The position numbers were made by a program, and so were the translations under genes. A stretch of 64,000 bases of DNA from Acetobacteraceae bacterium (GTDB taxonomy: Bacteria; Pseudomonadota; Alphaproteobacteria; Acetobacterales; Acetobacteraceae), in NCBI GenBank assembly GCA_024280945.1, contig JAMXLO010000115.1, forward strand, positions 1 to 64,000, read 5' to 3'. Under the pieces are notes generated by a model. The model made no database searches. It saw nothing but the letters and a program-made list of their open reading frames with translations, and was not told the DNA's origin. This document shows positions 8,509-17,880 of the stretch, in pieces; position 1 is the stretch's first letter, and the number at the start of each line of letters is the position of its first letter.

Positions 8509-9621
8509 TCAGTCGATCGCGGCGTGCACCAGATTGGCCACGCGATCCAGCCGCGCCGAGTGCCATGGATCGGGTGATACGTAGTTGGTCAGATAAGTGA
8601 ACGACACGCCGCTTTCCGGATCGGCCCAGGAGTAAGACGACCCCACGCCGCCATGGCCAAATGTCGAGGGGGCGCCGATCGTGCCGAGCCCGCGGATGCG
8701 ATCGCTCTCGCCGCGCACGTGCGGACCAAGACCGCGGTGCATAGGAATACCGTTCATCTGCTCATCCGGCCGTTCGCCGGTGTGGTTGCGCGACACATAG
8801 GCCACCAGCCGCGGGGAAAATAACCGCACGTTCCCGAGCCGGCCTTTGCCAAGCAGCATCTGGTAAAACGCCGCCATGCCGCGCGCCGTGGCAAACCCGC
8901 CACCACTCGGCAACCCGGCGGCGCGAAACTCCGCGGAATTGTCGCGCGCCTCCGGCGCATAGGTGTCGGCGCAGCGGGTCTGCAATTGCATAGGCACACC
9001 GACGTAAATATCATCGCTCAGTCCAAGCGGCCCGAGCACCTTGTCGCGGATCACGTCGCGATAGTCCTGGCCGGTGACCGCCTCGATCACCATCGCCTGC
9101 ACCAGATGCGCTGCCTGCCCGTGATATTGCAGCTTCGATCCAGGCGTCCAGTCCAGCGCAAAATCACACACCTCGGCGCGCATGCGAGCATGGTCCGTCC
9201 AGGTCGCCTTGGTCACATTGTTCGAGGGGAACCCACCCTGGTGCGTCATTACCTGATGCAGCGTGATGTCGGCTTTGCCGCGGCTGGCGAACTCGGGCAA
9301 ATGATCGGCGACCTTGTCCATGAAGGACAGCCGGCCCTCCTCGATCAATGTCCAGACTGCGGCACTCGTCAGCACCTTCGTCTGGCTGAACAGCAGGAAT
9401 AGCGAGTCATTGGTCGCTGGCTTGCGCGTGGGTTCGATCGCGGCGTCGCCATAGGTCCGGAAAAGCGCAAGTTGGCCATGCCGCGCGAGGGCGATCTGCG
9501 CACCCGGATAGCGGCCCTCTTCTATGTGCTGCTTGATCAACGCATCGAGAAGCTCGAGCGGCCTGTTGGCAAAGCCGAGGCTCGCGGGGTCGCTGGACGG
9601 CAGCGGATATTCGGTCGGCAT
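8509..9621 (-). CDS. Beta-lactamase-fold serine hydrolase
   Basis: Class C beta-lactamase/esterase (PF00144) family protein, 370 residues, no evident signal peptide. The nucleophile motif S-x-x-K is SQTK (about residue 80), the second motif is YHG (Y-x-N/G type, about residue 165), and a glycine-rich FGHGGVGSSYSW replaces the KTG-like box near residue 320. This pattern suits esterases and EstB-type hydrolases better than true beta-lactamases. ATG 9621 has a strong GGAGGAACACG ribosome site. Substrate unknown; neighbours do not define it. Confidence 0.85.
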   Translation of the reverse strand: MPTEYPLPSSDPASLGFANRPLELLDALIKQHIEEGRYPGAQIALARHGQLALFRTYGDAAIEPTRKPATNDSLFLLFSQTKVLTSAAVWTLIEEGRLSFMDKVADHLPEFASRGKADITLHQVMTHQGGFPSNNVTKATWTDHARMRAEVCDFALDWTPGSKLQYHGQAAHLVQAMVIEAVTGQDYRDVIRDKVLGPLGLSDDIYVGVPMQLQTRCADTYAPEARDNSAEFRAAGLPSGGGFATARGMAAFYQMLLGKGRLGNVRLFSPRLVAYVSRNHTGERPDEQMNGIPMHRGLGPHVRGESDRIRGLGTIGAPSTFGHGGVGSSYSWADPESGVSFTYLTNYVSPDPWHSARLDRVANLVHAAID

Positions 9622-9809
9622 CGTGTTCCTCCGGGTGACCTGTGGGGAAATGCTAGCCCGTGATCGTCCAAGGCGGAAATGTCAGAGGACGTGAATCACG
9701 GGCTCGAACATAAGCCCCGGGTTGGTTGCGGGACCAGATGCATAAGCCGCGCTTGCCCGGCGGTTCGCTATCGGCTCTGATCGACGCCGGGAAGTGCAAG
9801 AAAGTAGAG

Positions 9810-10274
9810 ATGCCAATGGCCGAAATCCGTACCGCGCATCTGATGACGCTGACCCTTGGCGTTGGCGGCATGCAGGCGATCGGCGCGACACCCAGTGGCA
9901 ACCGACGGATCGGTCTGGTCTCCGGTGGAACATTCCAAGGCGAGCGGTTGCAAGGCACGGTACTGCCAGGCGGCGCGGACTGGATCATGGTGCGCGGCGA
10001 CGGATCGACCACACTCGATGTACGACTGGCGCTGGAAACCGACGACAAGGCGCTGATCGGCATGGCCTATCGCGGGATGCGTCATGGCCCGGCGGCGGTG
10101 ATGGATCGGCTCGACCGCGGCGAGAACGTCGACCCATCAGAATACTACTTTCGCACAGCGATCGTGTTCGAAACAGCGGCGGCGCGATACGATTGGCTGA
10201 ACCGCATCATTGCGATCGGCATCGGGCGACGTCCGCCGGAAGGGCCTGTGTACGAAATCTTCGAGGTGCTCTGA
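9810..10274 (+). CDS. DUF3237 family protein
   Basis: Protein of about 154 residues (152 from the alternative ATG 9816) matching the DUF3237 family, small beta-barrels of unknown function often found beside catabolic enzymes. Recognisable segments are GGTFQGERLQGTVLPGGADW and the C-terminal FRTAIVFET...YDWLNRIIAIGIGRR. The upstream reading frame to 9726 has no family match. It lies 2 bases before the mmsB-like gene and is probably co-transcribed with it and the acyl-CoA ligase. Confidence 0.82.
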   Translation: MPMAEIRTAHLMTLTLGVGGMQAIGATPSGNRRIGLVSGGTFQGERLQGTVLPGGADWIMVRGDGSTTLDVRLALETDDKALIGMAYRGMRHGPAAVMDRLDRGENVDPSEYYFRTAIVFETAAARYDWLNRIIAIGIGRRPPEGPVYEIFEVL

Positions 10275-10276
10275 CC

Positions 10277-11176
10277 ATGGCAAACATCGGCTTCATCGGG
10301 CTGGGCAATATGGGGACTCCAATGGCCGCCAACCTGGTGAAGGCGGGGCACCGGGTACGCGGTTATGACGTGAACACCGCCGCCTTGCAGAACCTGACGT
10401 CAATCGGCGTGGAAGTGGCCGCTAATGCCTCAGAGGCAGCGCGCGGTGCCGATGTCGTCATCACGATGCTTCCGGCCGGCGAACACGTGCGCGAGGTATG
10501 GCTGCACCAGGGCGGATTGATCGAGGCGGTGAAGGATGCGGCGCCGCTGCTGATCGACTGCTCCACGATCGATGTGGAGAGCGCGCGCATTGTCACTGAA
10601 GCGGCGCACAATGCGGGATTGGACATGCTGGATGCCCCCGTGTCGGGTGGCGTGGGCGGCGCTGTTGCTGCAACGCTGACCTTCATGGTCGGCGGCAGCG
10701 ACGCAGCATTCGTGCGCGGACTGCCCATACTGCAGGCGATGGGGAAGAACATCGTGCACGCCGGGGGGCCAGGTGCAGGACAGGCCGCCAAGATCTGCAA
10801 CAACATGATGCTTGCCATCAACATGGCTGGTGTGTGCGAAGGCTTCCTGCTGGCGCGGAAGCTGGGACTGGACTGGGACAGGCTGTTTCAGATCGCCTCC
10901 GCGTCCTCGGGGCAGTCCTGGGCATTGTCGAATTACTGTCCGGCGCCCGGCCCCGTGCCTGCCGCGCCCTCCAACCGCGATTATGCTGCGGGCTTCATGG
11001 CGGCGCTGATGCTGAAGGACGTGAAGCTGTCGCAGGCTGCCGCCGACGCGGTCGGATCGCCGACACCGCTCGGTGCTCATGCCATGTCACTGTATCAGGC
11101 CGTGGTTGACGTCGGTAACGGTGCCAAGGACTTCTCGGTCGTATTCCGTTGGCTGGAATCGCAGCCGCGGCAATAA
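10277..11176 (+). CDS. mmsB: 3-hydroxyisobutyrate dehydrogenase (beta-hydroxyacid dehydrogenase)
   Basis: NAD-dependent oxidoreductase of valine catabolism or a close beta-hydroxyacid dehydrogenase, 299 residues (usual MmsB length). The Rossmann motif is GFIGLGNMGTPMA at the N-terminus. The substrate signature is DAPVSGGVGGA, the catalytic-lysine helix GAGQAAKICNNM (K about 171), and the C-terminal all-helical domain contains LMLKDVKL. It starts 2 bases after the DUF3237 stop and is followed after 13 bases by an acyl-CoA ligase. This suggests a three-gene unit for a branched-chain or hydroxy-acid substrate. Confidence 0.88.
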   Translation: MANIGFIGLGNMGTPMAANLVKAGHRVRGYDVNTAALQNLTSIGVEVAANASEAARGADVVITMLPAGEHVREVWLHQGGLIEAVKDAAPLLIDCSTIDVESARIVTEAAHNAGLDMLDAPVSGGVGGAVAATLTFMVGGSDAAFVRGLPILQAMGKNIVHAGGPGAGQAAKICNNMMLAINMAGVCEGFLLARKLGLDWDRLFQIASASSGQSWALSNYCPAPGPVPAAPSNRDYAAGFMAALMLKDVKLSQAAADAVGSPTPLGAHAMSLYQAVVDVGNGAKDFSVVFRWLESQPRQ

Positions 11177-11189
11177 GGGAGACTTCAAA

Positions 11190-12881
11190 ATGGGGGCTGC
11201 AGCGTTCAAGCAGGCGCGCGATTTCCTGTTCGAGCACCGTACCGACTACCGCCGCGCGCATGCGGGATTCCACTGGCCGCAACTGGACAACTTCAACTAT
11301 GCGCTCGACTGGTTCGATGCCGAGTTGGCGCAGGGCGCGAACGCAAAGCGCCCAGCCTTGAAGATCGTCGGCGATGGAGCGGCGACTGTCACGTTCCGCG
11401 AACTGTCGGAAAGCTCGAACCGCCTCGCCAATGGCCTGCGCGCCCTCGGCGTGCAGCGCGGCGAACGCATACTGCTGATGCTTGGCAACGTCGTGCCGCT
11501 ATGGGAATTCATGCTTGCGGCAATGAAACTCGGCGCAGTGGTCATTCCGGCGACCACGCTGCTGACACCGAACGATTTGAAGGATCGGTTCGAACGCGGC
11601 CGGGTTCGCCACCTGATCGCCAACGCAACGGATGCGGCGAAGTTCGACGGGCTCGATCCAACGGTGACGCGCATTTCGGTCGGTGATGCGCCGGCGGGAT
11701 GGCACAGTTACGCCGATCTGTTGCGCGGTGATGTCCGGTTCGTTCCAGAAGGCGCGACCCGCGCAACCGATCCGATGCTGCTGTATTTCACCTCGGGCAC
11801 CACCTCGCGGCCAAAGCTCGTCGAACACAGTCATCAGAGTTATCCCGTCGGCCATCTGATCACGATGTATTGGATTGGTCTTCAACCCGGCGACATGCAC
11901 CTGAACATTTCTTCGCCCGGCTGGGCCAAGCACGCCTATAGTTGCCTGTTTGCGCCGTGGAATGCCGGCTCCACGGTATTCATCGCCAACCAGCCGCGCT
12001 TCAATGCACCTGGCATGCTGGACGCCATCACCGACCACAAGGTCACGACCCTCTGCGCCCCGCCCACCGTATGGCGCATGTTCGTGCAGGAGGACCTGGC
12101 GCGCTGGAAAACGTCGCTGCGCGAGGTCTGCTCGGCTGGCGAACCATGCAACCCTGAGATCATCGACCAGGTCCAGAAGGTCTGGGGTCTGACCGTGCGC
12201 GAGGGCTACGGCCAGACCGAGACCACGTTGCAGATCGGCTGCTTCCCCGGCGAGCGGGTCGAACCTGGATCGATGGGTCAGGAGTCGCCTGGCTTTCACA
12301 TTCGCCTGCTGGATACAGACGACAAGGACGTGGAAGAAGGCGAGGTCTGCATCGATCTCGCTCCGCCACCGGTCGGGCTGATGCGCGGTTACCAGAATGA
12401 TGACGGCTCGTTCTCACCGCTTGGGACGGCTGCCTATCGCACCGGCGATATCGCAGCACGCAGCACGGATGGGTACTATACTTACATCGGCCGTGCCGAT
12501 GACGTGTTCAAAGCGTCCGACTACCGAATCAGCCCGTTCGAACTGGAGAGCGCGCTGATCGAGCATCCCGCCGTTGCCGAGGCGGCCGTGGTGCCGGCCC
12601 CTGACCCGATCCGCATGGCGGTGCCGAAGGCCTACATCACGCTGACCGCAGCCAGTATGCCGGATGCCGCGACGGCGTTGTCGATCTTCCGGCACCTTCG
12701 CGAAACGCTGGCCCCCTTCAAGCGCGTGCGGCGCCTTGAGTTCACCGACCTCCCGAAGACGATTTCGGGCAAGATCCGGCGGGTGGAGCTGCGCCAGCAG
12801 GAGGCTGTCAGGGCTGCCGAGGGCGTGCGCGTCCCCATGGAGTTCCGCGAGGACGATTTCCCAGAACTCAGCCGGCGCTGA
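11190..12881 (+). CDS. AMP-dependent acyl-CoA synthetase
   Basis: ANL-superfamily adenylate-forming enzyme, 563 residues, of the acetyl/medium-chain acyl-CoA synthetase branch. ATP-binding P-loop LLYFTSGTTSRPK (about residue 195), A5 motif GYGQTE, hinge/A8 segment GRADDVFKASDYRISPFE, and the C-terminal catalytic lysine in LPKTISGKIRR. It activates a carboxylic acid to its CoA ester through an acyl-adenylate. ATG 11190 follows an AAGGGAGA ribosome site. Its place behind mmsB suggests the acid is a short or branched-chain compound, which is inference. Confidence 0.88.
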   Translation: MGAAAFKQARDFLFEHRTDYRRAHAGFHWPQLDNFNYALDWFDAELAQGANAKRPALKIVGDGAATVTFRELSESSNRLANGLRALGVQRGERILLMLGNVVPLWEFMLAAMKLGAVVIPATTLLTPNDLKDRFERGRVRHLIANATDAAKFDGLDPTVTRISVGDAPAGWHSYADLLRGDVRFVPEGATRATDPMLLYFTSGTTSRPKLVEHSHQSYPVGHLITMYWIGLQPGDMHLNISSPGWAKHAYSCLFAPWNAGSTVFIANQPRFNAPGMLDAITDHKVTTLCAPPTVWRMFVQEDLARWKTSLREVCSAGEPCNPEIIDQVQKVWGLTVREGYGQTETTLQIGCFPGERVEPGSMGQESPGFHIRLLDTDDKDVEEGEVCIDLAPPPVGLMRGYQNDDGSFSPLGTAAYRTGDIAARSTDGYYTYIGRADDVFKASDYRISPFELESALIEHPAVAEAAVVPAPDPIRMAVPKAYITLTAASMPDAATALSIFRHLRETLAPFKRVRRLEFTDLPKTISGKIRRVELRQQEAVRAAEGVRVPMEFREDDFPELSRR

Positions 12882-12981
12882 TCTCACCCGATCGGCCCGA
12901 CGGGGGCAGGCCCGCCCCGCTGGCCGCACCATCCGGATTTTTCAAGGGATTGTTAACACCTTCCATTCTACGCGTGTGCGC

Positions 12982-15165
12982 ATGAATGCGCATCCGGAAC
13001 GCCCGCAGCTTCGAGGAGTTCGGCAATGGCTCGTGCTGCTGAGGCGGCGTGCTTTCCTGCTGTTCTGGTGGACGATCACGCTTCAGCTTCCCCATCAATA
13101 TGGTCTGTGGCGTCGTGCCAGGCGCATCAGGCACTCGGCGCCCATATCGGCTCGGCTGAGTCCGCCACTGATCCACGACATTGACCCGCGTCGCATCATG
13201 CTGCCGCACAGTTCCAATCCAACGGTGTCGGTGATCATCCCATGCTACGGAAAGGTGGAATACACCCTGCGCTGCCTGGCAGCGATTGCAGTCAACCCAC
13301 CCAATGCTGCGATTGAAGTCATCGTGGTCGATGACGCGACCCCGGATAACTCCTTGGTCTGCCTCGGCGACCTGGCCGGTATCCGGCTGATTATCAATCC
13401 GCGCAATCTTGGATACCTGCGTTCCTGCAACGCCGCAGCACGTATAGCCGAGGGCGAGTATTTGATGCTGCTGAACAACGACACGCAGGTCATGCCAGGC
13501 TGGCTGGACACGCTGCTGGAGCCGTTCAGAGGCCGCAGCGACGTCGGTGCTGTCGGATCGAAGCTGTTGTATCCCGACGGACGCCTGCAGGAGGCAGGGT
13601 GCATTGTCTGGAATGACGGTTCCGGTTGGAATTTCGGCCGTTCCGATAGCCCTGATCGTCCGATGTACAATTACATTCGCGAGGTGGACTATTGCTCAGC
13701 CGCGTCGCTGTTGGTTCCGCGGGCGCTGTTCAATGGGCTGGGCGGCTTCGACGAACGTTACGCGCCCGCCTACTGCGAGGACAGTGATTTGGCCTTTCGA
13801 CTGCGGGAACGGGGTTACAAGGTACTGTATCAGCCCCGCTCACACGTGGTGCATTTCGAGGGCGTGACGCATGGCCGTTCCCTGAGCAATGGCATGAAAG
13901 CGTGGCAGGTACGTAATCAGCAGAAGTTCCTGGAACGCTGGCGCTCCGTCCTGTCGTCCCAGCATTTGCCGAATGGCGAACACCTGCTGCGCGCCCGGGA
14001 TCGTGCCCACGGACGCGAGGTCGTGCTGGTTATCGACCACTATGTGCCGGAGCCTGATCGAGACGCAGGTTCCCGTTCCGTGATGTGCATTATCCGTAGC
14101 CTGCTGCAATTGGGCATGGTGGTGAAATTCTGGCCGCACAATCTACACTTCAGTCCCGGCTACACCGATGCACTCCTGGATTTGGGCATCGAGGTCGCTT
14201 ACGGCACCCACGTCGGCAGCTTTGGGCAGTGGCTAGCGGATAATGCCAGCGATATAGATTACGTACTGCTTTGCCGTCCGCACGTGGCTGTGGATTTCCT
14301 GCCCGACCTGAGGCGGCATCCAGAGATAAGCCGGCTCTACTACGGCATTGATCTGCATTTCGAGCGGATGCGCTTGCAGGCAAGAGAACTGAGCGATCTG
14401 GTTGTGCTGCGTCAGGCGCAGACTATGGAGCTGTTGGAGCGCTCGGTTTGGCGCGATGTCGACGTCGTGCTGTATCCGTCGAGCCAGGAAACCGAGTATG
14501 TCGCTGCCGCCGAGCCGGACGTTGCGGCGCGCACTCTGTTGCCGTATTGCTTCGAGCAGTTCGCCGCCCTTCGGGCTCCACCTGCGGACCCCGTTTTGCT
14601 ATTTGTTGGCGGCTTCGCCCATCAGCCCAATCGGCATGGACTGATATGGTTCCTCGATCACGTGTTGCCGAGCATTCGCATGCGGGCTCCCACTGCGCAG
14701 CTTGTCATCGTGGGCTCGAATCCGCCGCCTGACATCGAGGCGTTGAACAGTGATCAGATCAGCGTCCGTTCGAACATCAGCGACCAAGCATTGAGCGAGT
14801 TGTATCGCACCGCGCGGATCGCGATCGCGCCGCTGCGCTACGGGGCCGGTGTGAAGCTGAAGGTGGTGGAGGCAATGCGCGAGGGCTTGCCACTGGTCAC
14901 CACGTCCATTGGCGCACAGGGACTACCTGGCCTTGAGGCGATTGTGCCGATCTGCAATGAGCCGGACCAATTTGCCGATGCAATCTGCCGGCTTCTGACC
15001 GACGATGTGGCATGGAGTGAGTGCGCTGCGGCACAGCTCGACTACGCTACGTCGCGGTACTCCGAAGCGGCGCTTCGCAACAACCTGCAACAGGCGCTGG
15101 CGCTATCTGTTACTCGCAGTGCTGCACGCTTTGCTTCACATTCCACAAGGGTCGCCGCAACCTGA
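12982..15165 (+). CDS. Two-domain glycosyltransferase (GT2 + GT4-like)
   Basis: A 727-residue protein with two transferase domains. The N-terminal GT-A domain (about residues 80-305) has VSVIIPCYGK, the VVDDATPD metal/UDP site, LLNNDTQ and the EDSDLAFRLRERGY acceptor motif. The C-terminal GT-B domain (about 345-715) begins VVLVIDHYVPEPD and ends with IAIAPLRYGAGVKLKVVEAMREGLPLV, typical of GT4. An N-terminal hydrophobic, Arg-rich segment (residues 20-45) may touch the membrane. ATG 12982 is the first sensible start; no strong ribosome site is seen. It probably builds a surface glycan. It stands apart from the polysaccharide locus at 32-42 kb. Confidence 0.8.
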   Translation: MNAHPERPQLRGVRQWLVLLRRRAFLLFWWTITLQLPHQYGLWRRARRIRHSAPISARLSPPLIHDIDPRRIMLPHSSNPTVSVIIPCYGKVEYTLRCLAAIAVNPPNAAIEVIVVDDATPDNSLVCLGDLAGIRLIINPRNLGYLRSCNAAARIAEGEYLMLLNNDTQVMPGWLDTLLEPFRGRSDVGAVGSKLLYPDGRLQEAGCIVWNDGSGWNFGRSDSPDRPMYNYIREVDYCSAASLLVPRALFNGLGGFDERYAPAYCEDSDLAFRLRERGYKVLYQPRSHVVHFEGVTHGRSLSNGMKAWQVRNQQKFLERWRSVLSSQHLPNGEHLLRARDRAHGREVVLVIDHYVPEPDRDAGSRSVMCIIRSLLQLGMVVKFWPHNLHFSPGYTDALLDLGIEVAYGTHVGSFGQWLADNASDIDYVLLCRPHVAVDFLPDLRRHPEISRLYYGIDLHFERMRLQARELSDLVVLRQAQTMELLERSVWRDVDVVLYPSSQETEYVAAAEPDVAARTLLPYCFEQFAALRAPPADPVLLFVGGFAHQPNRHGLIWFLDHVLPSIRMRAPTAQLVIVGSNPPPDIEALNSDQISVRSNISDQALSELYRTARIAIAPLRYGAGVKLKVVEAMREGLPLVTTSIGAQGLPGLEAIVPICNEPDQFADAICRLLTDDVAWSECAAAQLDYATSRYSEAALRNNLQQALALSVTRSAARFASHSTRVAAT

Positions 15166-15224
15166 GGCACGACGAGAGGGCGGACATACGCTATCGTTCC
15201 ATCCCGCAGCGGGGAGGGCGCAGC

Positions 15225-16217
15225 GTGCCACTGAGCATTAGCGTAATTGGTGCAGGACGCATCGGTCGTATCCATGCTCGCAACGTTGCTGCACACGCCT
15301 CTGTGCGGCTGGCGGGTGTCGCCGATGTCGATACCGCGGCGGCCAAGGCGCTGTCCGAGGCATGCGGCGCGCCGGCGATTTCCGTGGACGAGGCGTTCGC
15401 CGCTGACGCCGTGCTGATCGCCTCGCCGACGCCGACGCACGCCGACTATATCGAGCGCGCAACTGCCGCGGGCCGCGCGATTTTTTGCGAGAAGCCGATC
15501 GATCTTGCCGTGGACCGTGTACGCGCTTGCCTGAAAGCGGTGCGTGATGCCCAGGTACCGCTGATGGTCGGCTTCAACCGCCGGTTCGACGAACATTTCG
15601 CCGCCCTGAAACGGCGCATGGATGGCGGCGAGATCGGCGAACTGGAGTTGCTCACCATCATCAGCCGCGATCCAGCGCCTCCGCCGCCGGCGTATGTCGC
15701 GACGTCCGGCGGGCTGTTCCGCGACATGATGATTCACGATCTGGACATGGCACGCTTTATGCTAGGAGAGGAACCGCTCGCGGTGCACGCTGCCGCCTCC
15801 TGTCTGGTGGATCCCTCCATTGCGGCGGCAGGCGACGTCGACACAGCTGTCGTGACCCTGCGCACGGCCAGCGGGAAACTGTGTCAGATCTCCAACTCGC
15901 GCCGCGCCACCTACGGTTATGATCAGCGGATCGAGGCGCACGGCTCGAAAGGGCTGCTGCGGGCGGGCAATGTCAGGGCGACCACGGTCGAGTTGGCGAC
16001 GGAGACGGGTTTCCTCGGCGATCCGGTGCTGCCGTTCTTCCTCGAACGCTACGCCGCGGCGTATCGCGCCGAGCTGGATGCTTTCATCACCGCGGTCACC
16101 GGTGGAAAAGCGCCTCGGCCCGACGGCGGGGATGGTCTGAAGGCGCTGTTGTTGGCGGATGCGGCGACCCGGTCGGCGCAGACCGGTCAGGCGGTGCAAC
16201 CACAGCTCGCGGACTAG
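15225..16217 (+). CDS. iolG: Gfo/Idh/MocA oxidoreductase, inositol 2-dehydrogenase type
   Basis: NAD-dependent dehydrogenase of 330 residues resembling myo-inositol 2-dehydrogenase. The Rossmann motif is VIGAGRIGRIHARNV, the catalytic lysine lies in the family hallmark CEKPIDL, and the C-terminal domain carries GGLFRDMMIHDLDMARFML with the D-x-x-x-H pair. Start is GTG 15225, supported by a GGGGAGG ribosome site; the longer open frame upstream overlaps the glycosyltransferase. No other iol genes are adjacent. Oxidation of a sugar or inositol is expected, and the exact substrate is uncertain. Confidence 0.82.
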   Translation: MPLSISVIGAGRIGRIHARNVAAHASVRLAGVADVDTAAAKALSEACGAPAISVDEAFAADAVLIASPTPTHADYIERATAAGRAIFCEKPIDLAVDRVRACLKAVRDAQVPLMVGFNRRFDEHFAALKRRMDGGEIGELELLTIISRDPAPPPPAYVATSGGLFRDMMIHDLDMARFMLGEEPLAVHAAASCLVDPSIAAAGDVDTAVVTLRTASGKLCQISNSRRATYGYDQRIEAHGSKGLLRAGNVRATTVELATETGFLGDPVLPFFLERYAAAYRAELDAFITAVTGGKAPRPDGGDGLKALLLADAATRSAQTGQAVQPQLAD

Positions 16218-16250
16218 CTCGAAGCCAGGCCTGCCGGCGGCAAGGTATTG

Positions 16251-16523
16251 TCATTCCTGCAGCATCGATTCGCGATGTGGCGCGCCGACCGTCGCCGGCA
16301 TTTCTTCAATCGTGACATAGGCCCGTGCCCGGGTGACTGCGGTGCGCGGTCCCTGGCTTGGCGGGCACCGCTTATAGGTGTCGGGCGTGCCGCAGTTGCC
16401 TGGCTGGAGCGGGCCGGGGACATAATTGACATACCGGGTGTGGAAGGCTCCTTCCGGTCCCGTCATCGTGCCGCAGCCGGGGAGACAGAGGATGACAATC
16501 CAGACAATCCCAAAGCCGCGCAC
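16251..16523 (-). CDS. Small putative lipoprotein
   Basis: A 90-residue product with a clear lipoprotein signal: MRGFGIVWIVILCLPGC, lipobox LPGC with lipidation at Cys17. The mature part is short, Pro/Tyr-rich and lacks a family I recognise (VNYVPGPLQPGN, CGTPDTYKRCPP). It lies 27 bases after the thyX stop on the same strand, so it may be read from the thyX transcript. Function unknown. The signal sequence makes it likely to be real. Confidence 0.6.
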   Translation of the reverse strand: MRGFGIVWIVILCLPGCGTMTGPEGAFHTRYVNYVPGPLQPGNCGTPDTYKRCPPSQGPRTAVTRARAYVTIEEMPATVGAPHRESMLQE

Positions 16524-16550
16524 AGCATCTCCGGCAAGACAGCAAGCCGA

Positions 16551-17492
16551 CTACTCCGCGGCGCGGCCGAGGGCCTCCATCAACTCCGCCCACTCCCGCC
16601 GGTTCAGGCCGCTGGTGGACTGGTCGACAGCCTCTCCGGCCAACAACCGCCGCACCACGGTCAGCATTTGTCCTGATAGCGTGACAGATCCCAGCCGGTA
16701 GTCAAGGAAAGCCGTTTGGGCAATCGGCACCCATGCCGCCACCGTTCCGAGCATCGCCTCGGCATAGGCTCGGATCTCGTACTGGGCGTGAGCGTCGGCC
16801 CGGAGCGAAAGAAAGTGAAACAGGTTGTAGAGGTCGATCTTCCAATACCATTGTGTATAGGTGCTCAGCGTCAGATTCATTCGCGCGAGTTCGCGTGCCA
16901 ATCCCTGCCTTGATGGGTCACGGGCGCAGCCGTCGCCCTCCTCGTTCAGCATTTCGGCGTAGTGGTCATAGCAGCGGGTCGCGTCCTCGCGCAGCAGGTC
17001 GAGCACGCGGGCGGCCTCCTCGCCGGCCAGCACCTTGCCCCGGCCCTGCCGGTTGGCCACCGACTGCGCCGCCAGATGTTCCGGAGCCGGCAGGTAGAAT
17101 TCGCGATCCAGGATCGAATAGCGCGCGGAATACTCGTTCACGTTGGCGGTGCGATGGCGGATCCATTGCCGGGCGACAAAAATCGGCAGCTTCACGTGGT
17201 ACTTGATCTCGCACATCTCGAACGGCGTGGAATGGCGGTGTCGCATCAGGTAGCGGATCAGCCCGGCATCCTCCGAGACGCGTCTGGTCCCGCGGCCATA
17301 CGACACCCGCGCCGCCTGCACGATGGCGGCATCATCGCCCATGTAGTCGATGACCCGGACGAAGCCGTGGTCCAGCACCGGGATCGCCTGGAACAGCAGC
17401 TCCTCCAGCGCGGCCACTGTGGGCCGGGAGGTCGTCGCCCGCTGAGCTCGGGCGGCGTCGATCTCGGCTTGCTGCTGCTCGTTCAGGCGCAT
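16551..17492 (-). CDS. thyX: FAD-dependent thymidylate synthase ThyX
   Basis: Makes dTMP from dUMP using methylene-tetrahydrofolate and FAD. The 313-residue protein has the ThyX motif [15 protein letters not shown] (RHR-x7-S, with S about residue 123). It also has the family-typical [27 protein letters not shown] before it and [11 protein letters not shown] after it. An N-terminal 40-residue extension is usual for alphaproteobacterial members. No thyA is seen in the window, so this is probably the dTMP source. Confidence 0.95.
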   Translation of the reverse strand: MRLNEQQQAEIDAARAQRATTSRPTVAALEELLFQAIPVLDHGFVRVIDYMGDDAAIVQAARVSYGRGTRRVSEDAGLIRYLMRHRHSTPFEMCEIKYHVKLPIFVARQWIRHRTANVNEYSARYSILDREFYLPAPEHLAAQSVANRQGRGKVLAGEEAARVLDLLREDATRCYDHYAEMLNEEGDGCARDPSRQGLARELARMNLTLSTYTQWYWKIDLYNLFHFLSLRADAHAQYEIRAYAEAMLGTVAAWVPIAQTAFLDYRLGSVTLSGQMLTVVRRLLAGEAVDQSTSGLNRREWAELMEALGRAAE

Positions 17493-17880
17493 GGCGACTC
17501 CACTTTCACCGGCCGGGGTGAATGCCTATATTCCGACTGCCGGTCCGCCGGCTATGGCGATAAACGGTGCGTGGAATAAGCGTAGTGGACCCGGGGGCAG
17601 TGCCCGGCGCCTCCACCATTGGCCCAGGGGCAGTATCCAGGGCAGCACGGGGGCGACACAGGCTCGACACGCGCGGTAAAGACGCGTCTTTCGCTCGGCA
17701 TGGTTCCGCCGTTATCGGGCCATTCTACAAGTGCCAATGACAATCATGAGGCGCTCGCTGTCGCTGCATAAGCGATAAGCGCGGTTCGGGGGGCACCGGG
17801 CAACAGAAGCCCCCCACTTCCTTTCCTGCCCCGCTCTGTTCGACAATATCCGATCGGCTCACGACTGCAGGAGGCCCGAG
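17493..17880. other. Intergenic region between thyX and the DOPA-dioxygenase-like gene
   Basis: About 390 bases with no supported gene. It should hold the divergent promoters of thyX and the small dioxygenase-like gene. A perfect 14-bp palindrome AAAGACGCGTCTTT lies at 17678-17691 and an inverted pair of C/G runs near 17790-17815. Neither is strong enough to name. Confidence 0.4.

Noticed and set aside
8509-9621. True antibiotic-resistance beta-lactamase
   Set aside because: No signal peptide, and the motifs suit esterase-type members of the fold; resistance cannot be claimed.
12664-12981. Upstream extension of the glycosyltransferase frame by about 106 codons
   Set aside because: It overlaps the end of the acyl-CoA ligase and has arginine/serine-rich shadow composition; the family match starts after 12982.
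17678-17691. Perfect 14-bp palindrome AAAGACGCGTCTTT upstream of thyX
   Set aside because: A few such palindromes are expected by chance in 64 kb; no second copy or link to a regulator.
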